From CALSMU01 sp965230225 (lineage in GTDB: Bacteria; Bacteroidota; Bacteroidia; Flavobacteriales_D; Parvicellaceae): a stretch of 64,000 nt of DNA. The stretch covers positions 124,001 through 188,000 of the forward strand of contig CBDDKM010000004.1 in assembly GCA_965230225.1 (NCBI GenBank), written 5' to 3'. Numbering within the stretch: the first letter of the stretch is position 1; every line of letters starts with the position of its first letter. This document shows positions 1 to 8,740 of this stretch, piece after piece. The notes under the pieces are model-generated. The model was not told the origin of the DNA and did not search any database. It saw nothing but the letters and a program-made list of their open reading frames with translations. The position numbers and the translations under genes were made by a program.

Positions 1-2677
1 CACTTTTTTGTCCCTTTAGATTAATTGTTGATTTGGATGTAGCGGTTGATTGATAGATTATTTTTCCGTTAATGTCCATCACTTCTACTTCAAATGGTTC
101 ATTTTTGTTTAGTTCAATGTTAAATTCTCCATTTGTTGGATTTGGGAACAACTCAAAATTATTTAGAGTATAACTTTCTACTCCAATCGATGAATCAACC
201 TCTTCAAGAATTAAATCTTCGGATAACCCCTTTTTTAGTGTTATTTCTAGTACTGTTTCTGTTTGGGAAGAACTAATAATACTAGCATTAGCATAGCTTC
301 CTACTAATTGCCATTCTTGATGTAAGGTTACATGAGCTACCACATCTTCAACAGAATCATTGGATCTGAATTCAATGCCTAAGTCCGGGTTACCAACAGA
401 AAGCATCATCTGACTTCCATTGTTGATGGGCTTATTCATAATTAAACACGGAATATCGGTAGATTTAAGATCTCCAAAACTCAAGTTAGAAGCAGGACTA
501 AACAGGGCATAACCCCATGTTTCAGAAGCTAAATGTTCTACAATATGTGCTTGGCTATTCTGCTGATGAACAGTATAAGGTTTACCAGCTGATGTAATTT
601 GTGTTTCTAAAGATTGCATTTCAGTAACACTACTATTAGGTATTAAAATGTATTCGTACGATTTGTTGGATGGATTAGTACCATGGTCGATATACCCAAT
701 ACAATAATCTTCTGTTGGAGTACTATAGCTGGAAGGTGTATAATCATCATGGTTAGGAGTACTTTGAGGCTCTCTTTTTATAACTAATTCATCATCATTA
801 GAAACTAAATAGAAGCCTGTATTGTAGTTACTTAATACCCATCTGTTCGAACCTGGGCCATAGTCAAACTCTCCGTTATTTGTTATGTCCGCTCCGTTTA
901 CATTTACTAATCCATTATTATCCATTCTTTGAAATAGGGTGGTAATGGTAGGGTTTACATTGTCGTCATTTGCAATATCCGACCCCAGACTAACAATAAT
1001 ATCGTCGAAGAAGAAATTGGATTTTTTAAATTCGAATGTTGAGTTGTGAAAGATGGTAGGAGAGTAGACAGTAGACCATCCTATATCATCACGTTCCTTA
1101 AAGTCCATAGCAAATAAACCATTTTGTCCTCTGTTATTGCTTAACAATTCGCTGGTGGTTTTATGAAATGAAATTGCACCCGCGAATCCCTTTTGTTGTA
1201 TTTCGTCAATTCTGGCATATTCTCCATGTAATTCGGTCCAGGGTAATCGGATTACCGTGGTTCCAGGATGAAAGTTCCAATCCCAGGTATTTTCATCGAA
1301 TCCATTATCAGTAATATCTCCTGGGTATATAATTTCTGTAGCTCCATAACTTTGGTATCTACCGTATCGGTTGCTGTTCCAATAAAGCTCTGCTCCAAAT
1401 AATGCGTTGGAAAATCCTTTACTTATTATAACCGTATTATCCTTTCTCCATACCCCTGTATTGGCGTGGTTAAAATCATAAAAACCTTCATCAAATGAGG
1501 CTATACCACTGTAAGAAAAATTGGGGTTTACCCCAAATACTCTATTGTATAGCCCGGCCATTAGTTCATCCTCGGGAGTATTGGTGTAAACACCTCCAGC
1601 AGTAGCCAATACCTCTAGGTATGAGTCATTGATTCCAATATACCTTTGATGAGGCTTTCTTCCACAAGCAGAAAGGCTGTATAAACGTGCATCATTTGAT
1701 TGAATGAATAAACAGTATACTGCATTTCTAAATCGTTTATAGTTTTCTTCTTCCACCTGAAAAATGGTGTTCTTTAAGTAAGACAGATCTTTTGCCGCAG
1801 TTCTATAAGCATACATATAATTATTATAAGCAGAATTATGATGAAAGCCTGTCCCATCTGGTTTTAATCCATTACTGGTTCCTGAAGAATAGCTCATAAA
1901 TCTTTCCAGGTAACGTTTGTAAGTTCTTAAGTACCTATATCTTTCTTGCAAATCGGAGTAAACCAGAGCATATCCAATCAAGGCATCCGAAATGTTATAA
2001 ATCTCATCAGTATTTATAGCTCCATTGGCTGCTTGCCATACAGCATCATAATTTGGCTCATAAAATCGAGTAAAATCCGCAGCGTGTTTGTAAACAATAT
2101 ACTTGAACAGTTCCATTGAAGTGGCATTTAAGTAAGGTGCTATAAATACCGCAGGTCTTATAAAATGCCTAAATTCATACATGTTGCCATCATGTGATAA
2201 AGTACCGTCGCAATATTGGGAACATACCAACCAAACTACACGACTGGCGTTTTGTTGAATAACCGCATCATTAGGGTTATATTTTAAGTGTCTGGCATAA
2301 GTTCTTAAGAAACTAACATCAGAAAAGTTATTAATAGTATTACCTGATATGGTGTTTCCTGATACTGTAATGTTTAAAGCAGCATACGAAGCATTAGCTG
2401 AGTTTAGGTTAGTGGCAGATGGTGGTGTTGGTAGGTATTTATCCGAATACCTTTGAATAACTGTATCCATTTCTGCTTCAATGGCTGGAGTGGTAGGTAA
2501 CAAAGGTAAATCTGGTGTAATCGATTCTATACATTGAGCCTGATAAGAGTTAGAGGTTAACAGGCTAAAAGCACCAAAAAGCAGAATGGTTGTTATAGGC
2601 AAATGCTTTTTTAGAGGTATTTGCCAAAGGAAAAACTTTGGTTTTGAGTTTTGAATTGAGTTGTTGGTTTTTTTCAT
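1..2677 (-). CDS. Chondroitin-ABC-lyase-like polysaccharide lyase (PL8 family), T9SS type A cargo, 3' end cut by window edge
   Basis: I translated this frame by hand on the minus strand from an ATG at 2677; it stays open for 892 codons to the window edge. An N-terminal hydrophobic stretch after a basic n-region looks like a signal peptide. The centre matches PL8 chondroitin lyases: PDGTGFHHNSAYNNY (around residues 273-287), CGRKPHQRY (338-346) and GAELYWNSNRYGRYQSYG (from 428). By the family pattern of Proteus chondroitinase ABC (His501, Tyr508, Arg560, Glu653) the candidates here are His280, Tyr287, Arg340 and Glu430, so all four appear present. These enzymes cut chondroitin or related uronic-acid polymers by beta-elimination. 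The C-terminus (FELFPNPTNGEFNIEL...) is the start of a type A T9SS sorting domain, so the enzyme is probably secreted or attached at the cell surface. The last few tens of residues lie outside the window. Substrate range cannot be read from sequence. Confidence 0.85.
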   Translation of the reverse strand, partial: MKKTNNSIQNSKPKFFLWQIPLKKHLPITTILLFGAFSLLTSNSYQAQCIESITPDLPLLPTTPAIEAEMDTVIQRYSDKYLPTPPSATNLNSANASYAALNITVSGNTISGNTINNFSDVSFLRTYARHLKYNPNDAVIQQNASRVVWLVCSQYCDGTLSHDGNMYEFRHFIRPAVFIAPYLNATSMELFKYIVYKHAADFTRFYEPNYDAVWQAANGAINTDEIYNISDALIGYALVYSDLQERYRYLRTYKRYLERFMSYSSGTSNGLKPDGTGFHHNSAYNNYMYAYRTAAKDLSYLKNTIFQVEEENYKRFRNAVYCLFIQSNDARLYSLSACGRKPHQRYIGINDSYLEVLATAGGVYTNTPEDELMAGLYNRVFGVNPNFSYSGIASFDEGFYDFNHANTGVWRKDNTVIISKGFSNALFGAELYWNSNRYGRYQSYGATEIIYPGDITDNGFDENTWDWNFHPGTTVIRLPWTELHGEYARIDEIQQKGFAGAISFHKTTSELLSNNRGQNGLFAMDFKERDDIGWSTVYSPTIFHNSTFEFKKSNFFFDDIIVSLGSDIANDDNVNPTITTLFQRMDNNGLVNVNGADITNNGEFDYGPGSNRWVLSNYNTGFYLVSNDDELVIKREPQSTPNHDDYTPSSYSTPTEDYCIGYIDHGTNPSNKSYEYILIPNSSVTEMQSLETQITSAGKPYTVHQQNSQAHIVEHLASETWGYALFSPASNLSFGDLKSTDIPCLIMNKPINNGSQMMLSVGNPDLGIEFRSNDSVEDVVAHVTLHQEWQLVGSYANASIISSSQTETVLEITLKKGLSEDLILEEVDSSIGVESYTLNNFELFPNPTNGEFNIELNKNEPFEVEVMDINGKIIYQSTATSKSTINLKGQKS

Positions 2678-2869
2678 ACTTCTCTAGTTTATTAAGTGTA
2701 ATAATTATCAGTGTCAAATTACACCTTCCTTTTGTCGGTTATGCCTACAGTAGCCTATACAATAGCTTGACAAGTAGTTGAAAAAATATGCTAAGTCAGA
2801 GTAAAGGTATATCTCGATTGATTTGTTATGGATTTAACGAAATTGAATGGAAATATTAAAAACATAACT

Positions 2870-3940
2870 ATGAAAAATTCATTAATTATTGGCGCATGTT
2901 TGCTGGGGCAGTTGTGCGCATACAGTCAGAAAATAGATTCAAAATCGGTCGTCTTTCCTGAGTTAAGAGAGAATCAATTGAACTATCAAGTATCCCAGGA
3001 TATCTTTAATAATACCATACAAAAATCAGGAAGTTTTTGTGTGGAACTAGTGTTTCATGTTGTATATACTGACTCTACTGATGCATCAGAAAATATACCT
3101 GATCATGAATTAGAATCCTTTGTGGAAATTCTAAATGAGAATTACAACAACCTTAATGCACATAGCATTCGTCCTGTTTTTGGAAACATTGCAGCTAATG
3201 CAGAGATTCAATTCAATATTGCACAAATAATAAGAGTAGAAACTGATCTTGCTCCGTTTTCAATGCCAGATGCGCTTAAATCGGTTAGTACAGGTGGAAG
3301 CGATGCTGTTGATCCGGAAAACTATGCCAATATTTGGATTGGAGATATTTCAGGAATGGGAGGTATTTTAGGGTATGCATACCTTCCAACTTCTATGGTG
3401 GTAGGGCAATGGCTGGATGGAGTCGTTATTATGCCGGAGGGTTTAACAAATGATTCTGTTGTGTTAACGCGCGAAATGGGACACTATTTAGGATTGGAAA
3501 ACTTGTGGGGAGATGGATCAGATTGTAACACTAATGATGGCATTCCAGATACGCCAGGATCTTATGATGGAACATATTTGAACTGCGATGTGGATGTTAA
3601 TTCATGTAATGATGGTTTTAGTGGAAGCGGAGTTGATTTACCAGATATGTACGAGAATTTTATGTCGAATTCTTCCTGTGGAAATTTGTTCACCCAAGGC
3701 CAAGTGGATGTTATGCGAAGTGTTTTACTTAATGAAAGAGCCTCTTTGGCGATAGATTGTGCTACAGTTAGTATTGAGGAAGAGATTTTTGAAGAAAAGA
3801 AAGTGGAGCGCACGTTGTACTATAATTTACTAGGAGAAATTATCGAAGAACCAGTAATTGATAATGTTGTTAACCAGATGTATTTGAAGGTAGAGTATTA
3901 CCAGGATGGTACCTGGAAATCTTATAAAGTTATTCGATAG
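2870..3940 (+). CDS. Secreted M43-like metalloprotease homologue with a degenerate zinc-binding site
   Basis: Predicted 356 residues. An upstream in-frame ATG exists at 2828, but the start at 2870 gives a clean signal peptide (MKNSLIIGACLLGQLCAYSQ), so I prefer it. The body follows the pappalysin/cytophagalysin (M43) plan: the zinc helix, a Cys-rich segment with DGIPDTPG, then DMYENFMSNSSCGNLFTQGQ with the Met-turn. The zinc motif expected as HExGHxxGLxH reads REMGHYLGLEN (residues 201-211). The first and third zinc histidines are replaced by Arg and Asn, while the Glu and the second His remain. The protein is therefore probably an inactive relative or one with changed chemistry. The C-terminus (RTLYYNLLGEIIEEP...YKVIR) resembles a short T9SS-type tail but is not a full sorting domain. 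It stands alone between divergent and convergent neighbours. Confidence 0.75.
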   Translation: MKNSLIIGACLLGQLCAYSQKIDSKSVVFPELRENQLNYQVSQDIFNNTIQKSGSFCVELVFHVVYTDSTDASENIPDHELESFVEILNENYNNLNAHSIRPVFGNIAANAEIQFNIAQIIRVETDLAPFSMPDALKSVSTGGSDAVDPENYANIWIGDISGMGGILGYAYLPTSMVVGQWLDGVVIMPEGLTNDSVVLTREMGHYLGLENLWGDGSDCNTNDGIPDTPGSYDGTYLNCDVDVNSCNDGFSGSGVDLPDMYENFMSNSSCGNLFTQGQVDVMRSVLLNERASLAIDCATVSIEEEIFEEKKVERTLYYNLLGEIIEEPVIDNVVNQMYLKVEYYQDGTWKSYKVIR

Positions 3941-4090
3941 TTTATTCTTGGAAGATATGAATAGGCAAATGGAGTTTCATTGGTTTAACGAGTGAATTTA
4001 CACTCATTAATAAACCTTAGTAATGCCTTGTTAATTCAGAAAAGAAACAAAGGATTAATTAGATGAAGTTTTAAATTCGTTTGAATAATA

Positions 4091-4127
4091 AAAGAGGAGA
4101 ATTCTACACCACGTATTTCTCCTCTTT
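4091..4127. terminator. Bidirectional intrinsic terminator
   Basis: An 11-bp perfect inverted repeat (AAAGAGGAGAA at 4091-4101 with TTCTCCTCTTT at 4117-4127) is followed by more T on the plus strand. It lies between the convergent genes ending at 3940 and 4191 and could serve both. Confidence 0.75.
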
Positions 4128-4190
4128 TTTTGTTTTCACGTCATCTGAGTGAAAGCTGATATGGTTGTTTAACTATACTAACTATGCCAT

Positions 4191-7100
4191 TTAACGAATT
4201 AAGGAAACATGTCCTACAAAAGATTGCTTATTACCAAAGGCAACGTCTTTACATTCTATTTTCCAGACATAAACATCCGATTGTACTTCCATGCCATTAT
4301 AATACCCATCCCATCCGGTTGTTGGATTATTGGAGGTATGAATCAATTCTCCCCATCGGTTAAAAATGAGAAGCTCAAAATCTTCTGTATCTGCTCCAAT
4401 TACTTCAGGATAGAAATAATCATTTACCCCATCTCCATCAGGAGTAAATGCATTGGGTACATAGATCAAAAACTCTTCATTGATCACCACTTCCTGACAA
4501 GACTCGTGCTCACAACCTTCTGGTGATATGGCCAGTAAGCAGGTTTGATAAGCGCCAGGAGCTCCATTGGGAAAGGAGTAAATTGGGTTTTCTGAATTGT
4601 CGTTAATGGCTTCCCCTTGAGTATCAAAAGTCCAGATATAACTGTTAGATCCTCCTGGATATGTAGCATTTAAAGATTCATTAATAAATGTAATTTCTGG
4701 ATTTAATATGGTGGTTGGTTGAGGTCCAAAACTAAACTCAGACTGTGGGTAATCATACACACAGATATAATTAGGGATGGTTACTGCTGTTTGGCATCCT
4801 TCAGGAGTAGATATGGATAATGAAACATCCCAACACCCCGGTTCAGTGTATTCATGCTGTACGTTCATACAATCCAAATTTGCTCCACCATCTCCAAAAC
4901 TCCACAGACAATCAGAGCCGGCAGGCACTCCAGCCTCAGTAAAAATTACTTGTAATGGCATGCAGCCTTCCAGTGTGTCTGCCGTAAAGGAAATTACAGG
5001 TGTAGGAATCACGCCAATAGTAACTGATGTGGATACAGAAGGTGTTTCGCATCCATCCTGAACGGTAACAGTGTATACTGTATTAGCTGATGGAGAAACT
5101 GTTTGTACTGCTCCCGATCCTATTCCCTGATCCCAATTGTAAGTGTATGGCCCACCATTTCCTCCATTGGCTATAGCCGATATTGGAGCATCATCTCCAT
5201 TGCAAATGGTTTGATCGCTAAAGGCAGTTACACTTAATGCCTGATGCAACGAAACCGTAACACAGGCAGGAAAAGATGAACAGCCATTAGCATCTGTAGC
5301 CGTAACACAATAAGCGGTAGGAGATAGAGGAGAAACGTTGATGGATTGAGAAACATCTCCATTGTCCCAACTATAACTATACCCACCAACACCACCAGTT
5401 CCGGTAGAAGTTAAACTTGCCGTACCGCCAATGCAAATTACAGTGTCACTAAGAGCCGTAACAGAAACAGCTGTAGGACCTGTAACAGTAGCAGGCTGAG
5501 TATCCTGACAACCATTGGCATCTTGCACATAAACGGTGTAGTTTCCTGCGCAAAGTCCGGTAAAAATGTTGTTGGTGTTAAAGTTCGTACCATCCAAACT
5601 AAATTCTATGGCTCCAGAAGAAGTGACTTCAATTTCTCCTGTACAATCACCACCACAAGTTTCGTTTGTTTCTAATATATTATCGATCGATACGGCAACT
5701 GGTCCATTCACATTAAGTGTGGTATCCCAGGTGCATCCGTTACCGTCCGATACAGTTAAATCATACTGCCCAACGCACAAATTGTTTATTAATGGGACAT
5801 TTCCTACGGCTGGGGTCCACGAATAAGAGTAGTTACCATCACCACCGTAGGGAATAGAGTTAATCATACCGTTGCACATTCCAAAGCAGGTAGCGTCGGT
5901 TACACCTACCGCACTTCCCAAAAGAGGAGGCTCGGTTAAAATTATCTGTTCTGAATATGAACAAGTACCATTATCGTTTACTAATACATCGTAAGTTCCC
6001 GCACATAATCCTGTAAAATTGGGAGAGGTAGAATAATTAGCACCATTATCGATACTGTACTGATAGGTAGTTGTTCCTCCAGTAGCGTTGATGTTTATTT
6101 CTCCATCGCATTGGTTAAAGCACAGTAAGTTTATTTGAGAAACGGTAACAACAAATGGCAGTGGTTCGCTAATTATGGCCTGACCAAAATCCTGACAACC
6201 ACCTGCATCTTGTACTACAATCGAGTAGGTACCGGCGCATAAATTATTAAATGAGTTGGATGCCTGAAAAGTAACTCCATTATCGATACTGTATTCAGTA
6301 GCTCCACTGGCGTAAATGGTTAAAGAACCATCACAGGTGCCGGAGCAGGAGGCATCAATAACAGGTATGCTATCCAGAGTAGGGCAGGGTGTGGAACAAG
6401 CCGGATCGGTTGAGGACAGTACAATAACTGTAGCAGTATCGGTTCCAGGGCCACAGCTTCCGTTTCCGGTTACATAATATTCGTAAACTCCAGGTCCTGT
6501 AGGACAAGCATCAACCGTGGCTCCAGTGGTAGCGCTTAGATCGCCATTTATGGCCCAATCATAAGTACTTCCTCCTGTTGCGGTAAGTGTTGCGCATTGT
6601 CCTTCGCAAATGGTTTCATCGTTTACATTAATAGGAGGAGTGAATGTTTGACAATCTACCTGAGCAGAACCAAAGAAGTTCAATGGTACAGTGGTTGTTG
6701 CAGAACTATAGTTGGAGAAACACATAATGAATTGATCGCCACAATTAACATTAAGCGGTACCTCAAAATCTCCCATGTCGCCGCCCAGAGAATTGATATT
6801 AGCTACTGTTGCAGCACCAGTTAGACCATTATCTGTCCAATTCCAGTTGCATTGTACAGGAGCAAGTGTATTGTTTTGAATACCAGAACAAGTATTTGCA
6901 TCGTAGGCCCACATGGACCAATCAAAGTAGTTCCCAAAGGTATTGGGGCCACCCATACTAAATTCTAACAGGCCGGAAGAACTTACATTAATGATCATCC
7001 AGGTACTGTTCAGCTCTCCCGAAAGGCAACAACCATCGTTAGGAGTACCGGAAGGCCCATTGTTGGGATTGGTTTGTGGGTTAGAAATATTGGAGGCGGT

Positions 7101-7256
7101 AGTAAACTCTTCAATACTTCCAAATCCATTAGGGTCTATAGCAAAAGAGCTATTGGTACAGATGTTAACTGCACCGGAACAGTCCCCTGCAGTTACCTGT
7201 GCTTTCGAAACAAATGCACAAGTCATTAAAACAGTAATTAATAATAAACGCTTCAT
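4191..7256 (-). CDS. Large secreted adhesin with SprB-type repeats, PKD-like domains and a T9SS type B sorting domain
   Basis: This 1021-residue protein begins with a signal peptide (MKRLLLITVLMTCAFVSKAQ). The N-terminal third carries a jelly-roll/CUB-like region rich in Asn and Cys. The middle has serial SprB-type repeats, recognisable by DATCFGMCNG..., GGDGNYSYSW and LCAGTYSIVVQDAGGCQ, and then PKD-like modules with WSFGDGG...HEYTEPG. The last 90 residues (YVPNAFTPDGDGVND ... GHVSLIR) are a gliding-motility-associated type B sorting domain, which sends proteins through T9SS and usually needs a PorP/SprF partner. No such partner lies next to it; the nearest is at 25262. The gene starts 4 bp after a small secreted-protein gene on the same strand, so the two are likely co-transcribed. 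Family knowledge suggests adhesion to surfaces or polysaccharide, but the ligand is unknown. Confidence 0.85.
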   Translation of the reverse strand: MKRLLLITVLMTCAFVSKAQVTAGDCSGAVNICTNSSFAIDPNGFGSIEEFTTASNISNPQTNPNNGPSGTPNDGCCLSGELNSTWMIINVSSSGLLEFSMGGPNTFGNYFDWSMWAYDANTCSGIQNNTLAPVQCNWNWTDNGLTGAATVANINSLGGDMGDFEVPLNVNCGDQFIMCFSNYSSATTTVPLNFFGSAQVDCQTFTPPINVNDETICEGQCATLTATGGSTYDWAINGDLSATTGATVDACPTGPGVYEYYVTGNGSCGPGTDTATVIVLSSTDPACSTPCPTLDSIPVIDASCSGTCDGSLTIYASGATEYSIDNGVTFQASNSFNNLCAGTYSIVVQDAGGCQDFGQAIISEPLPFVVTVSQINLLCFNQCDGEININATGGTTTYQYSIDNGANYSTSPNFTGLCAGTYDVLVNDNGTCSYSEQIILTEPPLLGSAVGVTDATCFGMCNGMINSIPYGGDGNYSYSWTPAVGNVPLINNLCVGQYDLTVSDGNGCTWDTTLNVNGPVAVSIDNILETNETCGGDCTGEIEVTSSGAIEFSLDGTNFNTNNIFTGLCAGNYTVYVQDANGCQDTQPATVTGPTAVSVTALSDTVICIGGTASLTSTGTGGVGGYSYSWDNGDVSQSINVSPLSPTAYCVTATDANGCSSFPACVTVSLHQALSVTAFSDQTICNGDDAPISAIANGGNGGPYTYNWDQGIGSGAVQTVSPSANTVYTVTVQDGCETPSVSTSVTIGVIPTPVISFTADTLEGCMPLQVIFTEAGVPAGSDCLWSFGDGGANLDCMNVQHEYTEPGCWDVSLSISTPEGCQTAVTIPNYICVYDYPQSEFSFGPQPTTILNPEITFINESLNATYPGGSNSYIWTFDTQGEAINDNSENPIYSFPNGAPGAYQTCLLAISPEGCEHESCQEVVINEEFLIYVPNAFTPDGDGVNDYFYPEVIGADTEDFELLIFNRWGELIHTSNNPTTGWDGYYNGMEVQSDVYVWKIECKDVAFGNKQSFVGHVSLIR

Positions 7257-7260
7257 GATC

Positions 7261-7614
7261 TTATTCTGGGCAAGTCTGATAGGTATTAAAAGCCGGACGA
7301 TCTATTCCTTGTATCCCTGAGTTGTAGCACGAGATATTTAGGTCGTATTTCTTTTTAAAATAGCTTTCGAACCAATTTCTATCGAAGTTGGAGTTAGAAT
7401 AAACAATAAAATACCTGCGGGTATTAAGGTCGGTACGAGAAGCAGTTACCCCTTCCATGCTTCTAAAGTCACTATCGATGACTTTGCACTGTTCCCTTGT
7501 GCTAAGGTCAGCCAAAATAAAAGTGCTGTAGTAGTCTCTTTGGTGGTTAGTTTCCTGTGCAGGTGTATAGGAAAATGTACACACTATTAGCAGAATGAAT
7601 AGAAATATTCTCAT
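7261..7614 (-). CDS. Small secreted protein of unknown function
   Basis: A 117-residue product with a clear signal peptide (MRIFLFILLIVCTFSYTPAQ). The mature part is short, with FILADLSTREQCKVIDSDFRS and YFIVYSNSNFDRNWFESYFKKKY. That alternation of strand and helix could be a small ferredoxin-like (HMA-like) fold, but I do not recognise the family. Its stop is 4 bp upstream of the 1021-residue adhesin start on the same strand, so it probably belongs to that operon and may act in the same surface process. Confidence 0.65.
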   Translation of the reverse strand: MRIFLFILLIVCTFSYTPAQETNHQRDYYSTFILADLSTREQCKVIDSDFRSMEGVTASRTDLNTRRYFIVYSNSNFDRNWFESYFKKKYDLNISCYNSGIQGIDRPAFNTYQTCPE

Positions 7615-8161
7615 GTTGGTAAGGTTTTATAAAAGGTGTAATTCTAAAATCAGAATTAGTGGTTAGAGTTGTTACCAACGAAACTAGGAAAGGAAGGTAT
7701 GATTATGAAAATATAGCTGTACTCAAAGTGTACTCAGGTGGTGTAAGTTGTTGTTATTTAGGTTTTAACGGTGTTTTTGTTGCAAAGTGTTTAACTCAAT
7801 GTTGTTACGATTCTATAACCAGGATCGAACAAATGGAGAGTTTAAATTCTATCCGTTCCGCTGTGTTTGCAATGTCGTGTTACACTGCTCATAAGAGCAA
7901 TATGCCAAATACTCATAACGACTTGGAATGAATACCACATTCCTTTTTTGCTTGCCAATACAGAAGTGTTGATACAATCCTGTATCTCGGAACGTGGCAT
8001 TACTGAAAGCTCTTTTTTGTGCAATCCTATTATTTAGTTGCTGTTGTCAATATGCTAATTATAAGCTGCTTGTTTTGTCAATTCCGTATCAAAATATTTG
8101 TTTTTTTTTCACTTTGGAATAATAATTGAAATACAGCAACCGGATATTAAAATTATAAACT
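7615..8161. other. Intergenic region between divergent genes, with one isolated terminator-like hairpin
   Basis: No convincing gene is visible. A GTTTTTGTTGC stretch near 7771, similar to the starts of the RNA-like units at 10.5-12 kb, is followed by small inverted repeats (GCTC ATAA GAGC near 7888) and by a terminator hairpin at 7925-7949. The terminator does not belong to either flanking gene, since both point away from it, so a short plus-strand transcript of about 150 nt is possible. The last 60 bases, with a run of nine T, probably hold the promoter of the lipoprotein gene at 8162. Confidence 0.35.
7925..7949 (+). terminator. Orphan intrinsic terminator
   Basis: GGAATG (7925-7930), a 7-nt loop, CATTCC (7938-7943) and six T form a small terminator. 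There is no annotated gene upstream on the plus strand, which suggests a short unannotated transcript. Confidence 0.5.
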
Positions 8162-8740
8162 ATGAGATCAATTAACTTCAAAACTATCGCATCTATACTA
8201 ATTCCGATGTTAGGTCTTAGTATCATGATTGCTTCTTGTTCAACATCAAAAAAATCAAAGTCGAATGGGGAAACATTGATCGTTACTCATTGTTCAGGTG
8301 ACGATTATATTTCAGACAAAGAACACATCAGAGCCACCGGTATTGGTGAAAGCATGGATCAAATGACCGCTAAGAAAAAAGCACGTGCAAATGCACAAGC
8401 TGAACTGGCAAAAACAATTAGCTCTATTATGAAAATTGTTGGAGATAACTATGTTAATTCTACAGAGGTTAACAACCAGGAAGAATTAACCGAATCTTTT
8501 CAGGAATTATCTAGAACAGTTGTAAATGAAGAGATAAAAGGAGCTGTGAAAACTTGTGAAAAGTTCACAAAAACTGAATCTGGAAATTATAAGTGCTACA
8601 TGGCTCTTGAGTTATCAGGTAATGAATTATTGCAAAAGTATAACGAGAAGTTATCCAACGACGATAAAATCAAAGCAGATTATAACTACGAAAAGTTCAA
8701 AGAAATTTTCGATCAAGAAATGGAAGAGTTTGAGCAGTAG
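8162..8740 (+). CDS. LPP20-family outer-membrane lipoprotein
   Basis: A 192-residue protein with a lipoprotein signal peptide ending in MIASC (Cys near residue 26), so the mature protein is likely lipid-anchored. The segment GIGESMDQMTAKKKARANAQAELAK and the following helix match the LPP20 fold seen in many Bacteroidota envelope lipoproteins. The C-terminus is charged and helical (DYNYEKFKEIFDQEMEEFEQ). The gene runs straight into, and overlaps, a second LPP20-like gene, which points to one transcript and probably a joint role at the envelope. The molecular function of the family is not settled. Confidence 0.75.
   Translation: MRSINFKTIASILIPMLGLSIMIASCSTSKKSKSNGETLIVTHCSGDDYISDKEHIRATGIGESMDQMTAKKKARANAQAELAKTISSIMKIVGDNYVNSTEVNNQEELTESFQELSRTVVNEEIKGAVKTCEKFTKTESGNYKCYMALELSGNELLQKYNEKLSNDDKIKADYNYEKFKEIFDQEMEEFEQ

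Noticed and set aside
7659..7931. Plus-strand frame of 90 codons.
   Set aside because: Composition is unlike a protein (many Cys in odd places, no signal or domain), and it spans an orphan terminator-type region.
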